Shown: piece after piece, positions 34,961-43,228 of the stretch
Layout of the letters: each line of letters opens with the position of its first letter
Numbering within the stretch: the stretch's first letter is position 1
Assembly (NCBI RefSeq): GCF_024391045.1
Contig: NZ_JANFCZ010000008.1
Location: 62,001 to 126,000 of the forward strand
Source: Pseudarthrobacter sulfonivorans
Lineage (GTDB): Bacteria > Actinomycetota > Actinomycetes > Actinomycetales > Micrococcaceae
Direction: 5' to 3'
DNA length: 64,000 nucleotides
The notes under the pieces: generated by a model
Told to the model about the DNA's origin: nothing
The model's input: only the letters and a program-made list of their open reading frames with translations
Database searches by the model: none
Program-made: the position numbers and the translations under genes

Positions 34961-36193
34961 TCAGGACGCGAGCCGGGCCCGCAGCGCGTTCTTGAACGCC
35001 GCGGCCGACGTGCTGCTGCTGTTGATCCGCCAGTCAGTTTCCTTCTGCATGTTGAACCACACGAAACCCGCCACATCCGGCTGCGCGGCAAGGTAGGAGA
35101 CCAGTTGCGTGTTCCAGGCCGCCTTGTCCCCGCCGGCTTCGCTGGATGCCGTCTCGGCAATGAGGATGGGTGTGCCGGGAGCCAAGGCGCGGAGCTGGGC
35201 AATTCCCGGTGCGAAGAGGTCCTGCGGCGAGATCCAGGCGCTCCATGACGCTGAAGTGCCCCAGTTGTAACCGTCCAAGGCCACGACATCCACATAGCCC
35301 GCGCCGGGGTAGAGGCCGGCGAGGTCAGTGGACCCGTAGTAAGGGACGTTGGGACTCCACACCCAGGACACGTTGGTTGCCCCCTGGGCCGCGACAACAT
35401 CGTGAACGTGCCGCCACGCCTGGACATAGTCACCAGGCCGGTTGCCGTTGACGCTTTCGGACCACGGGTACCAGTCGCCGTTCATTTCGTGGGCGAACCT
35501 CAGCTGCACCGGGTAGCCCCACGACGCCAGCGCCTGTCCCCACTGCGCAATGTGGGCATCGAAGTCACCGGCAGCGATCCTGGCCAAGGCGTAAGCGGGC
35601 TGCACTGCGCCTCCACCCCAGGCCCAGGGCTCCCAGGTCACCAGCGGCACGGCGCCACGCGCTCGGGCTGCGTTCATTTCGGCAATGGGCGCAGGCTGTA
35701 GGAAGTCCTTGTAGAACAGCACGCTGGACGGCGACTCCCCGGCGAGGACGGCCACCTCGTCGAGCTCGGCACCGGCCAAGGGTCCTCCCGGCGTCGCAGC
35801 CCCGAAATGCAGCCTGGCCGGACTGACCGGGGGCACTGCCGGGGTAGCCACGGTCACGGTGAACACGGCCGACCCCTGGACTGATGAGGTCTTGGCTGTG
35901 ACCGTCACTTTGCCTGTGGCCGCCGCCGGAATGGTGGCAGGGGCACTGAACGTACCGGCCGACGTCGTTCTTAACGGGAAGGAAGCGGATCCAATGATCA
36001 CGGTCCCCGAGGTGGAGGCTTTGAAACCGCTGCCGGTGACCGTGATGGAGGATCCGGCGGGCCCTGTGGCGGGGCTTAAGGAAATATAGCCCGCCGCTGC
36101 CTGGGCGGCCACGGGCTGGAGCACGGTCATGGCCAGTGCCAGGCCCAGGCCTGCGGCCACTGCCGCAATCGATGTCTTTATGGATGTGAACAC
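34961..36193 (-). CDS. Secreted GH26-like glycoside hydrolase with IPT/Ig-like domain
   Basis: A 410-residue exported protein. Residues 1-33 form a Sec signal peptide (IAAVAAGLGLALAMTVLQPVAAQAAA). Residues about 35-115 are an IPT/TIG-type immunoglobulin-like domain (LSPATGPAGSSITVTGSGF). The rest is a GH26-like barrel with the acid/base Glu in RFAHEMNGDWYPW and the likely nucleophile Glu in PILIAETASSEAGG. GH26 enzymes cut beta-mannans or related beta-glycans. It converges on the GT2 synthase and mini-protein, suggesting processing of the polymer they make; that link is inference. It starts at GTG 36193. Confidence 0.85.
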   Translation of the reverse strand: MFTSIKTSIAAVAAGLGLALAMTVLQPVAAQAAAGYISLSPATGPAGSSITVTGSGFKASTSGTVIIGSASFPLRTTSAGTFSAPATIPAAATGKVTVTAKTSSVQGSAVFTVTVATPAVPPVSPARLHFGAATPGGPLAGAELDEVAVLAGESPSSVLFYKDFLQPAPIAEMNAARARGAVPLVTWEPWAWGGGAVQPAYALARIAAGDFDAHIAQWGQALASWGYPVQLRFAHEMNGDWYPWSESVNGNRPGDYVQAWRHVHDVVAAQGATNVSWVWSPNVPYYGSTDLAGLYPGAGYVDVVALDGYNWGTSASWSAWISPQDLFAPGIAQLRALAPGTPILIAETASSEAGGDKAAWNTQLVSYLAAQPDVAGFVWFNMQKETDWRINSSSTSAAAFKNALRARLAS

Positions 36194-36515
36194 TGCGGTC
36201 GGTCCCCAAAATCGTCATGGCAGCCAGGTTCGCTGCCGGCCAGGTGCGCCGGGCGGCACATGCCTGATCGTAAAGGCCATGCGCTGAAGTTGATCATGGC
36301 TTGATCGAACTTTGCGGAAAAACTGTGCCTCGCGGCGTGTCCGCGTGGCCCCGCACCCGTGTAACGGACCTTGGGCCGGTGCCGCCTTTTTGACGCTGTG
36401 CTACGCCGTATTGAGCCTTCGCGACGCCCGGTGAACGCCCGTGTCCGGTGCCGTTGTGGCGCGTGGGGGCCGTCCGTACTGTCATCTCAACACGTCCACC
36501 AGCAAAGGAAATACT
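36194..36515. other. 322-bp intergenic region between GH26 and the binding-protein gene
   Basis: Holds the 5' leader of the GH26 gene, a direct repeat TTGATCATGGC/TTGATCGAAC at about 36291-36310, and a good promoter for the downstream gene at 36454-36482. No riboswitch-like conserved element was recognised. Confidence 0.5.
36454..36482 (+). promoter_or_regulatory. Promoter of the sulfonate-type binding protein
   Basis: TTGTGG (36454-36459), a 17-bp spacer and TACTGT (36477-36482); a start near 36489 would give a leader of about 27 nt before GTG 36516. Confidence 0.5.
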
Positions 36516-37709
36516 GTGCCCGATTCCCAAGACAAGAGTCCCCAGCGCAAGAGTCCCCAGGACCAGCCGGCCTCCACCCGCATTGTGGCCGGACAGTCAG
36601 CCACCCCTAAGCGGCCGCTAGGCCTGAAGATCGGCATCGCCGCCGCCGTCCTGGCCCTGGTGGGCGGCGGAGTGGCCGTCGCCTCAGCGGTCACCAACAG
36701 CGCCGCTGCCCCCGCCGCCTCCGTAGCAGCTCCGGGTAACGCCGCGGCCGAGTTGAAGCTTGGCTACTTCGGGAACGTGACGCATGCTCCCGCGTTGGTG
36801 GGTGTCGGCCAGGGTTTCCTTGCCGAGGAACTGGGTGAGACGAAGCTGAGCACGCAGGTCTTTAATGCCGGGCCGGCCGCGATCGAGGCCTTGAACGCCG
36901 GGGCCATTGACGCCACCTATATCGGCCCGAATCCGGCGATCAACTCGTTCGTCAAGAGCGGCGGCGAATCGGTGAGCATCATTGCGGGCGCCGCTGCGGG
37001 CGGGGCGCAGCTGGTGGTGCGCCCCGGGATTTCGTCGGCGGCGGACCTGTTGGGCAAGACCCTTGCCTCGCCGCAGCTGGGCGGGACGCAGGACGTGGCG
37101 CTGCGTGCGTGGCTGTCCTCCCAGGGTTTCAAGACGAACGTGGACGGCAGCGGCGACGTTGCCATCAATCCGACGGAGAATGCGCAGACGCTGAAGCTGT
37201 TCCAGGACGGAAAGCTCGACGGCGCGTGGTTGCCGGAGCCGTGGGCGTCCCGTTTGGTGCTGACCGCCGGGGCGAAGGTCCTGGTGGATGAAAAGGACCT
37301 GTGGGACGGGTCGCTCTCGGGAAAGCCGGGCGAGTTCCCCACCACCATCCTGATCGTGAACAAGAAGTTCGCCGCCGAACACCCGGACACCGTGCAGGCC
37401 CTCCTGCGCGGCCACGTGAAGTCCGTCGACTGGCTGAACAACGCCGCGGCCGGCGAGAAAGCCACCGTCATCAATGCCGCCCTGAAGGAAGCGGCCGGCG
37501 CCGAGTTGAAGCCGGACGTGATTGACCGGTCCCTGAAGAACATCGTGTTCACCGTGGACCCGCTGGCCGGAACCTACCAAAAGCTGCTGGCCGACGGCGT
37601 GACAGCAGGAACCACCAAGCAGGCGGATATCAACGGCATCTTCGACCTCACCGCGCTCAACAGCGTCACCGGCGACAAGACCTCAGCTGCGGGGTTGGGC
37701 AAGGAGTAA
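36516..37709 (+). CDS. Sulfonate/nitrate/taurine-type ABC substrate-binding protein, orphan
   Basis: A 397-residue SsuA/NrtT-like binding protein. It has a charged N-terminus, one transmembrane helix (LKIGIAAAVLALVGGGVAVASAV, about residues 38-60) and no lipobox, so it is membrane-anchored by a helix, not a lipid. The binding fold then starts LKLGYFGNVTHAPALVG, with VFNAGPAAIEALNAGAIDATYIGPNPAINSF and KLDGAWLPEPWASRLV, which mark the SsuA-type family. No permease or ATPase gene is adjacent. GTG 36516 follows AAAGGAA. Confidence 0.85.
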   Translation: MPDSQDKSPQRKSPQDQPASTRIVAGQSATPKRPLGLKIGIAAAVLALVGGGVAVASAVTNSAAAPAASVAAPGNAAAELKLGYFGNVTHAPALVGVGQGFLAEELGETKLSTQVFNAGPAAIEALNAGAIDATYIGPNPAINSFVKSGGESVSIIAGAAAGGAQLVVRPGISSAADLLGKTLASPQLGGTQDVALRAWLSSQGFKTNVDGSGDVAINPTENAQTLKLFQDGKLDGAWLPEPWASRLVLTAGAKVLVDEKDLWDGSLSGKPGEFPTTILIVNKKFAAEHPDTVQALLRGHVKSVDWLNNAAAGEKATVINAALKEAAGAELKPDVIDRSLKNIVFTVDPLAGTYQKLLADGVTAGTTKQADINGIFDLTALNSVTGDKTSAAGLGKE

Positions 37710-37780
37710 CTGTGGCCGGGGACTGATCCGCCCGTACCTGCGTCACGGCGGCGCGCATTGTTGGTCCCAGCAACGAGTTC

Positions 37781-39073
37781 ATGAAATTATGCCGCATGCG
37801 TCCCATGCAGAATTCCAGCCGCTTGCAGAATGTCCGATATGACCTGCGGGGGCCTCTCCAGCACATTGCGAAGCAAATGGAGGCTGAAGGACACCGCATC
37901 CTGCGCATGAATCTGGGAGATCCGGCGCCGTTCGGCCTCGAGGCACCCGAATCGATCGTGGTGGACATGATCCACCACCTGCGCGGCGCCCAGGGATATA
38001 GCGATTCCAAAGGAATATTCTCGGCGCGGACTGCCATCTCGCAGTATTACCAGACCAGGGGCCTGATGCAGGTCGGTGTCGAGGATATCTTCGTTGGCAA
38101 CGGCGTCAGTGAACTCATCTCCATGACGCTCCAGGGCTTCCTCGAAAGCGGAGACCAGGTCCTCATTCCCTCACCCGACTACCCTCTGTGGACCGCGTCG
38201 GTCATGCTCAGCGGTGGTGAAGCGGTGCACTACGCCTGCGATGAGCAAAACCACTGGTGGCCGGACATGGCCGACGTCGAAGCGAAGATCACCGACCGCA
38301 CCCGGGCCATCGTCATCATCAACCCCAACAACCCGACGGGCGCCGTCTATCCACGACGTGTTCTCGAACAGTTCGCGGACCTCGCCCGACGCTATGACCT
38401 GGTGCTTTTTTCTGACGAAATCTACGAGAAGATCCTCTACGAGGACGCGGTCCATATCCACACCGCCTCTGTTGCCGAAGACATACCCGTCCTCACTTTC
38501 TCCGGCTTGTCCAAGGCCTACAGGATGCCTGGATACCGTGCGGGCTGGGTCGCCGTCACCGGCCCGCGCAGCGCCACGGCAGCCTACCGGGAATCGCTCG
38601 AACTGCTGGCCTCACTCAGGCTCTGCCCCAACGTCCCGGCACAACACGCCATCCAGACCTCGCTTGGTGGTTACCAGAGCATTGACGACCTCGTGAAGCC
38701 CGGCGGGAGGCTGCGCGAACAGCGGGACCTGGCGTGCAGGCTGCTCAACGGGATCCCCGGCGTCAGCTGTGTCCCGGCGGCGGGGGCGATGTATCTCTTC
38801 CCCAGGCTGGACCCTGAGCTTTACCCCGTCGCCAACGACGAGCAGTTCGTGATCAATCTCCTTCAGGAACAAAAGATTCTGGTCTCCCACGGAACCGCGT
38901 TCCATTGGCCGACACCCGACCACTTCAGGTTCGTCATCCTTCCGGCCGAGACCGATATCAGGGACGCGGTCAGCCGCATCGCTACCTTCCTGGCCAGCTA
39001 CCGCACCAAGGTCCACAAGACGGTTGGCAGCGCGCCAGCGGATGGGGCGCCGGCGGCAACGCAAGCCGAATAA
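37781..39073 (+). CDS. PLP-dependent aminotransferase, AlaA-like
   Basis: A 430-residue fold-type I aminotransferase. The PLP lysine is in FSGLSKAYRMPGYRAGW. The cofactor and substrate segments GNGVSELISMTLQG, IINPNNPTGAVY and DEIYEKILY are intact, and the C-terminal FRFVILPAETDI carries the carboxylate-binding Arg. The best match by motif is the alanine/glutamate-pyruvate aminotransferase AlaA. The start is open: ATG 37781, 37796 or 37805 (MQNSSRLQNVRYDLRGP). The last is closest to the family N-terminus. Confidence 0.9.
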   Translation: MKLCRMRPMQNSSRLQNVRYDLRGPLQHIAKQMEAEGHRILRMNLGDPAPFGLEAPESIVVDMIHHLRGAQGYSDSKGIFSARTAISQYYQTRGLMQVGVEDIFVGNGVSELISMTLQGFLESGDQVLIPSPDYPLWTASVMLSGGEAVHYACDEQNHWWPDMADVEAKITDRTRAIVIINPNNPTGAVYPRRVLEQFADLARRYDLVLFSDEIYEKILYEDAVHIHTASVAEDIPVLTFSGLSKAYRMPGYRAGWVAVTGPRSATAAYRESLELLASLRLCPNVPAQHAIQTSLGGYQSIDDLVKPGGRLREQRDLACRLLNGIPGVSCVPAAGAMYLFPRLDPELYPVANDEQFVINLLQEQKILVSHGTAFHWPTPDHFRFVILPAETDIRDAVSRIATFLASYRTKVHKTVGSAPADGAPAATQAE

Positions 39074-39125
39074 CACCGCGGCTCCGAAGGGACCGGCCGC
39101 GAGTGATGCGCCTCAGTTCGCCCAA

Positions 39126-39131
39126 TACGCT
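39126..39131 (+). promoter_or_regulatory. -10 element TACGCT of the GNAT gene (leaderless)
   Basis: TACGCT is followed by six bases and ATG 39138. Confidence 0.55.
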
Positions 39132-39137
39132 GTGCTA

Positions 39138-39593
39138 ATGGAAATTCGTGAAGTGACCGCCGACGACCTGCACCAGGTGCAGGCGGTATGCGATGCCAGC
39201 GGGCGCGAACGCTGGACCGAAGATTCGATCATCCCGCGGAGCGACCGGCTCGTTCTGGCGGCCGTGACGGCAGGCGGGATCATCGGCGTGGCCAAAACGC
39301 ATTTCCATCCGGACCCGGACGGCGCCGTGCCCGCAGGCCATTATCTGGGCGGCATCGTGGTGGTGCCGGGTTTTCGGCGGCAAGGAGTAGGTGCAGCCCT
39401 TACCCGGGCCCGGATGGAATGGATCTGGGCCCGGGCCGCGAGCGCCTATTACTTCGCGAACGAACACAACGACGCGTCCATCACTATGCACGAGGTTCTG
39501 GGCTTCCACCCTGTCGCCAGGTTCGCGGAAATTCACGGGGTGACCGCTGATCACGGGGAGTCAGAGCTGATCCTTTTTGAGGCAGCCAGATAG
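39138..39593 (+). CDS. GNAT-family N-acetyltransferase
   Basis: A 151-residue acetyl-CoA-dependent acetyltransferase. Motif A is GGIVVVPGFRRQGVGAALTRARMEWIW, with the R-R-Q-G-V-G pyrophosphate loop. The later YYFANEHNDASITMHEVLGFHPVARF is motif B and the common NxxSIxxxEKLGF-type ending. The acceptor substrate is unknown. ATG 39138 is selected because of the leaderless -10; the longer frame overlaps the aminotransferase end and has no conserved sequence. Confidence 0.88.
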   Translation: MEIREVTADDLHQVQAVCDASGRERWTEDSIIPRSDRLVLAAVTAGGIIGVAKTHFHPDPDGAVPAGHYLGGIVVVPGFRRQGVGAALTRARMEWIWARAASAYYFANEHNDASITMHEVLGFHPVARFAEIHGVTADHGESELILFEAAR

Positions 39594-39649
39594 AGCGTCC
39601 CGGCTCACGTCGACGGTGGGTCCGTTCTCTTCCGCCTTGATATTGGGCG

Positions 39650-40318
39650 TTATGGCTGCTGCCGCTTCACCATCTCCGTGATCCAGATGGGCGCGAAGGG
39701 CGAGGTGCAGTTGGGCGGTGTGGGGTAGTCCTTCAGCACCTCCAGTCGCTCTCCAATATCCAGGGCACGGGCACGGTACTCGGCGTGCTCAATCCCGATC
39801 TGGGCCAGGCAGTGGTTCATGGCCCACTGCAGGCGATCCGGAGCGGCCTGCATCTGCGCCTCGATGATGTCCAGCAGCCCGGTGAGGTCCAGTCCTTCAG
39901 GCTTCTTCGCCACCCGCTCTGTGGTCAGGGCCCAGCCGGCACTAGCAACCACAGGATCCGGGTCGGCGAACCAGGCCACGCGCAGTTCCTCCGCGTGCGG
40001 GCTCTTCTTCACCACGTAGTTCACCAGCCAGTCCTGCACTTTGGGCGTGCGCGACTGGCGCAGCATGGCGTCCAGCTCGTCGCGCCCGAATTCCTTTGGA
40101 CGGCAAATCAGCAGAGCCAACAACTTTGCCGCGGTGTCTCCGGTTGCCCAGAGTTCACGTGCAAGGTCCTGCTGGGTCTTGAGCCGTTTGGCAACCGCCC
40201 GCAGCTTGCTGAGGTTCACCCCGTGATCGTCCCCGTTCCGTGCATTCACCTCACGGGCTCTGGGCTCCTCCAGCGCGGCCAATTCGGTCATCAGCTCGTC
40301 CACCGTCGTCCCGGTCAC
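39650..40318 (-). CDS. AlkD-like DNA alkylation repair protein
   Basis: A 222-residue all-helical HEAT-repeat protein of the DNA-alkylation-repair (AlkD/AlkC) type. Family marks are GVNLSKLRAVAKRLKTQQDLARELWATGDTAAKLLA, CRPKEFGRDELD and VVASAGWALTTERVAKK. AlkD proteins remove bulky or cationic N3/N7 alkylpurines, but this subgroup (sometimes linked to DUF of HEAT type) is less well studied. It starts at a GTG overlapping the PfkB kinase stop by four bases (GTGA), which implies coupled translation, an unusual pairing. Confidence 0.78.
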   Translation of the reverse strand: MTGTTVDELMTELAALEEPRAREVNARNGDDHGVNLSKLRAVAKRLKTQQDLARELWATGDTAAKLLALLICRPKEFGRDELDAMLRQSRTPKVQDWLVNYVVKKSPHAEELRVAWFADPDPVVASAGWALTTERVAKKPEGLDLTGLLDIIEAQMQAAPDRLQWAMNHCLAQIGIEHAEYRARALDIGERLEVLKDYPTPPNCTSPFAPIWITEMVKRQQP

Positions 40319-41280
40319 AGCTCCTCCTCACCGGCGTTGAGCTCCGCAACAGCGTTCAGCTCCGCGCGCGTGGGCGGGTTGGCCCCCGGCCTGGAGACGG
40401 TCACCGCGGCCGCGCGGGAGGCATGGGCCAGGAGTTCGGCCAGGCCTTCGGCGGGCAGTCCGCGGAGTGCTTCCCGGTTCTGCGCGCCGTCCAGGCCGCG
40501 GTCAACAATGCCGGAGAGCAGCGCCGCCATAAACGAATCCCCCGCACCCACAGTGTCCGCCACGTCCACTTCCGGCGCCGGACACTCCACCTCACCGGCA
40601 GCTGTAATCCCCCACGGCCCGGCCGCCCCGCGGGTGACCACCACCATCGCCGGTCCCTCCGCGCCGCCAAGGGACAGCCAGCGCCGGGCAGATTCCAGCA
40701 CGTCAGCGCCCGGGTAGAGCCACGCCAGATCCTCGTCCGAAGCCTTGACAACATCCGCCAGGGAGGCGAACTTCTCAGCCTGCCGGCGCGCATATTCCAC
40801 GTCGGTGATGATGCTGGGACGGCAGTTGGGGTCGAAGCTGATGGTGGCGGAAGGGTGGGCGTGTTCGACGGCGGCGAGGACGTCCGCGGCGCCGGGCGCC
40901 AGCATCGTGGCGATGGAGCCTGTGTGCAGCAGGGTGGTTCCCTGCAGCATAAACGCGAGCCGGTCCGCCAGGTTGGGAAGCTCCCAGGCGAGGTCGAACG
41001 TGTAGGTGGCGGCGCCGTCGTCGTCAATCTGCGCGGTGGCGACGCTGGTGGGCAGGTCATCGGGGCCCTGCGGCAGCATCACCGAACTGGCCCGCAGGTG
41101 GGCGGCGACGGCGTCCCCGTAGGCGTCGCGGCCGTACCGCCCAATGAACTGCACGGGATGGTCCAGGCGCGCCAGCCCCACCGCGACGTTGAGCGGGCTG
41201 CCGCCCACGTGGGCCTCGATTCCGGAGCCGCGCTGGACAACATCAACAAGGCCTTCGCCGATAACAGTGAGCATGCTCAT
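40315..41280 (-). CDS. PfkB-family sugar kinase (fructokinase-like)
   Basis: A 321-residue ribokinase-family kinase. Signatures are the N-terminal IGEGLVDVVQR, GGSPLNVAVGLARL and the C-terminal anion hole DTVGAGDSFMAALL with the catalytic Asp. The LDHPVQFIGRYGRDAYGDAV region favours fructokinase. It is divergent from the sialidase across only 57 bp. Whether it serves sialic-acid or fructose metabolism cannot be told from sequence. ATG 41280 (MSMLTVIGEG) is used; no strong ribosome site is seen. Confidence 0.9.
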   Translation of the reverse strand: MSMLTVIGEGLVDVVQRGSGIEAHVGGSPLNVAVGLARLDHPVQFIGRYGRDAYGDAVAAHLRASSVMLPQGPDDLPTSVATAQIDDDGAATYTFDLAWELPNLADRLAFMLQGTTLLHTGSIATMLAPGAADVLAAVEHAHPSATISFDPNCRPSIITDVEYARRQAEKFASLADVVKASDEDLAWLYPGADVLESARRWLSLGGAEGPAMVVVTRGAAGPWGITAAGEVECPAPEVDVADTVGAGDSFMAALLSGIVDRGLDGAQNREALRGLPAEGLAELLAHASRAAAVTVSRPGANPPTRAELNAVAELNAGEEEL

Positions 41281-41325
41281 ACTCTGCCAGAGAGACCCGG
41301 GTCGAGTCAGGCTGCGTTCATCCCC

Positions 41326-41331
41326 TAGCAT
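41326..41331 (+). promoter_or_regulatory. -10 element TAGCAT of the sialidase gene (leaderless)
   Basis: TAGCAT is followed by six bases and ATG 41338. Its TAG is also an in-frame stop, so the coding region cannot extend upstream. Confidence 0.55.
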
Positions 41332-41337
41332 GGAGAT

Positions 41338-43095
41338 ATGACATCCCATGTCTTGCCAATGATGGCAGCTGCGCCAGCCGTCGAGCACGTCCTCGCGGTC
41401 CGGGGCGTTGGCGGCTACCGCCAATACCGCATCCCGGCCCTCGCCGTCTCGTGGCAGGGCACGGTCCTGGCCGCGTACGACGGACGCCCCAACCTCGACG
41501 ACCTGCCCAACCCGATCGACCTCCTGCTCCGGCGCAGCACGGACAACGGCAAGACCTGGAAACCCCAGCAGGTAGTGCGCACCGGCGGCGGCCTCAACGG
41601 CTACGGCGATCCCAGCCTCTTGGTGGATATGGACACCGGCCGCATCTTTATGTTCCACGCCGCCGGAACGCACGCCGGCTTCTTCGAGGCGGTGGCCGGC
41701 ACGGATCCCTACGACCAGGTTCAACACTGCGACCTGAGCTTCTCCGACGACGACGGCCTGACCTGGCAGCACCGCCGGATCACCGCGCAGCTCAAGCTCC
41801 GGCCCCGGACACGCCCGGACGAACCGGACATCACGGGAATCTTCGCCGCGGCGGGCCAGGGCATCCAGATCCACACCGGGCCGTTCCGCGGACGGCTGGT
41901 GCAGCAGTACGTGGTCCTCGCCGGCGGTGAGATCATGGCCGCCTCCGCCTTCAGCGACGACCACGGCGAGACCTGGACGCTCGGGGAACTGATCGGCGCG
42001 GGCACGCATGGTTTCAGTCCCAATGAAAACAAGGTGACCACCCTCGCCGACGGCCGGCTTTTGCTGCACAGCCGCGGCACGCCGCGCCGCCTTGCCGCAA
42101 AGTCCGACGACGGCGGCGCCACTTGGGGTGCGCTGGTTCCGGTTGAGGACCTCCCGGACCCGGGCGACAACGGATCGCTGGTTCGCTTCGATAGCCTGCC
42201 GTCGGTGGCATCCTTGGCCGACGAAGGCACTGATGCCTGGCTGCTGGCCACCAACAACCAGGACACGGCCCTACGGCGGAACACCGTCCTGAGCCTCTCC
42301 ACGGACAATGGCCACAGCTGGCCAGCCAAGCTGGTCCTCTGCCCGGGCAGCTCTGCCTACTCCACCGCCGCCCGGCTCCCCAACGGCAACATCGGCGTCC
42401 TCTACGAGCGGCAGGGCTACCGGGAGATCGTCTTCGTGTCCGTGCCGGCGGAACAGCTGACAGCACAGCTGACGGCGGGCCCTCCTGACCCCGGAGCGTT
42501 CGAGCCGGCCGCCGATGAGGACGCCAGCCTGGCGTTCGACATGGTGCTCCGCTCCATCACTCCCGGCCGGCCGGCCGTCTGGCAGAACTCTGGGGACTTC
42601 CACGTGATGCCCTCCGTCGCTGCCGAATGGGCCGTCCACACCTGGAAGGAAATCGGCCAGGGCTACACTGCCGAGGCGGCCCAGGTGATCGGTACCAGGG
42701 AAGCGCAGGACCTCAACTACGGACCGATCATCCCTGGCTACAAACCCGGGGACATCCTTGCGTTCACGGGCCGGGCGCGCAACGACGGCCCCGAGCCGGT
42801 GACGGGCGTCCGCCTCTCCGGCCCCGGCGCGGAGGCCTTCCCCGTGGCCAACCTCGGCCCGGGCGAGGAAACCCTCTACTTCACTCCCGGCTACACCGTC
42901 ACCGATGCGGACGTGGCACGCGGCCGCGCGGACGTCGTCTTCGACCTGGCAGCCGAGCGGGGCACCACGGCCGTGCGCCGCCGTCGTGCGTTCACTTTTG
43001 ATACCCGCAGCGGTGGCGTCGCGGCGGGAGACTGCGAGAGCGTCGGCCCAAAACCCACGTTAAATGAGAGAGCGTTCGCGGAAAAGCCCCATTAA
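41338..43095 (+). CDS. nanH: Exo-alpha-sialidase (no signal peptide)
   Basis: A 585-residue family 33-type sialidase that releases terminal sialic acid. The RIP motif is YRIPALAV near residue 23, and five Asp-boxes are seen: STDNGKTW, SDDDGLTW, SDDHGETW, SDDGGATW and STDNGHSW. The barrel ends near residue 370. The remaining C-terminal part has a CARDB/Ig-like beta domain (GDILAFTGRARNDGPEPVTGVRL). An in-frame stop just before the ATG rules out an upstream extension, and the N-terminus (MTSHVLPMMAAAPAVEHV) lacks a signal peptide. The last codons are made by a tandem repeat. Confidence 0.9.
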   Translation: MTSHVLPMMAAAPAVEHVLAVRGVGGYRQYRIPALAVSWQGTVLAAYDGRPNLDDLPNPIDLLLRRSTDNGKTWKPQQVVRTGGGLNGYGDPSLLVDMDTGRIFMFHAAGTHAGFFEAVAGTDPYDQVQHCDLSFSDDDGLTWQHRRITAQLKLRPRTRPDEPDITGIFAAAGQGIQIHTGPFRGRLVQQYVVLAGGEIMAASAFSDDHGETWTLGELIGAGTHGFSPNENKVTTLADGRLLLHSRGTPRRLAAKSDDGGATWGALVPVEDLPDPGDNGSLVRFDSLPSVASLADEGTDAWLLATNNQDTALRRNTVLSLSTDNGHSWPAKLVLCPGSSAYSTAARLPNGNIGVLYERQGYREIVFVSVPAEQLTAQLTAGPPDPGAFEPAADEDASLAFDMVLRSITPGRPAVWQNSGDFHVMPSVAAEWAVHTWKEIGQGYTAEAAQVIGTREAQDLNYGPIIPGYKPGDILAFTGRARNDGPEPVTGVRLSGPGAEAFPVANLGPGEETLYFTPGYTVTDADVARGRADVVFDLAAERGTTAVRRRRAFTFDTRSGGVAAGDCESVGPKPTLNERAFAEKPH

Positions 43096-43113
43096 GTGAG
43101 AGAGCGTCCCCGG
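43034..43113. repeat. 32-bp tandem repeat (2.5 copies) at sialidase 3' end
   Basis: Units at 43034-43065, 43066-43097 and a partial at 43098-43113 agree at 23 of 32 positions between the first two and share GAGAGCGT, AAAA and TTAA. The unit TTAArTGAGAGAGCGT supplies the end of the sialidase gene (LNERAFAEKPH and stop). Part of it resembles the right arm of the 19140 hairpin. Confidence 0.8.
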
Positions 43114-43140
43114 CAGGGGCGCCGGTGGAGGGGTGGGCGC

Positions 43141-43170
43141 TTGACGGGACGCTGTGATCCGACTTACAGT
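43141..43170 (+). promoter_or_regulatory. Promoter of the ABC importer operon
   Basis: TTGACG (43141-43146), an 18-bp spacer and TACAGT (43165-43170), giving a start near 43177. Just downstream TCCTAC occurs at about 43173 and 43190, a possible operator half-site pair. Confidence 0.5.
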
Positions 43171-43228
43171 CATCCTACGAGCTCGGACGTCCTACATCCG
43201 ATAAACCTTCTGGAATGGCGAGGCACTC

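Noticed and set aside
36194..36515. SAM riboswitch upstream of the sulfonate-type binding protein
   Set aside because: Sulfur genes sometimes have one, but no S-box-like core or matching helices could be recognised; an ordinary promoter explains the region.
43034..43113. CRISPR-like array
   Set aside because: The units are contiguous, degenerate tandem repeats with no unique spacers, and no cas genes are near.
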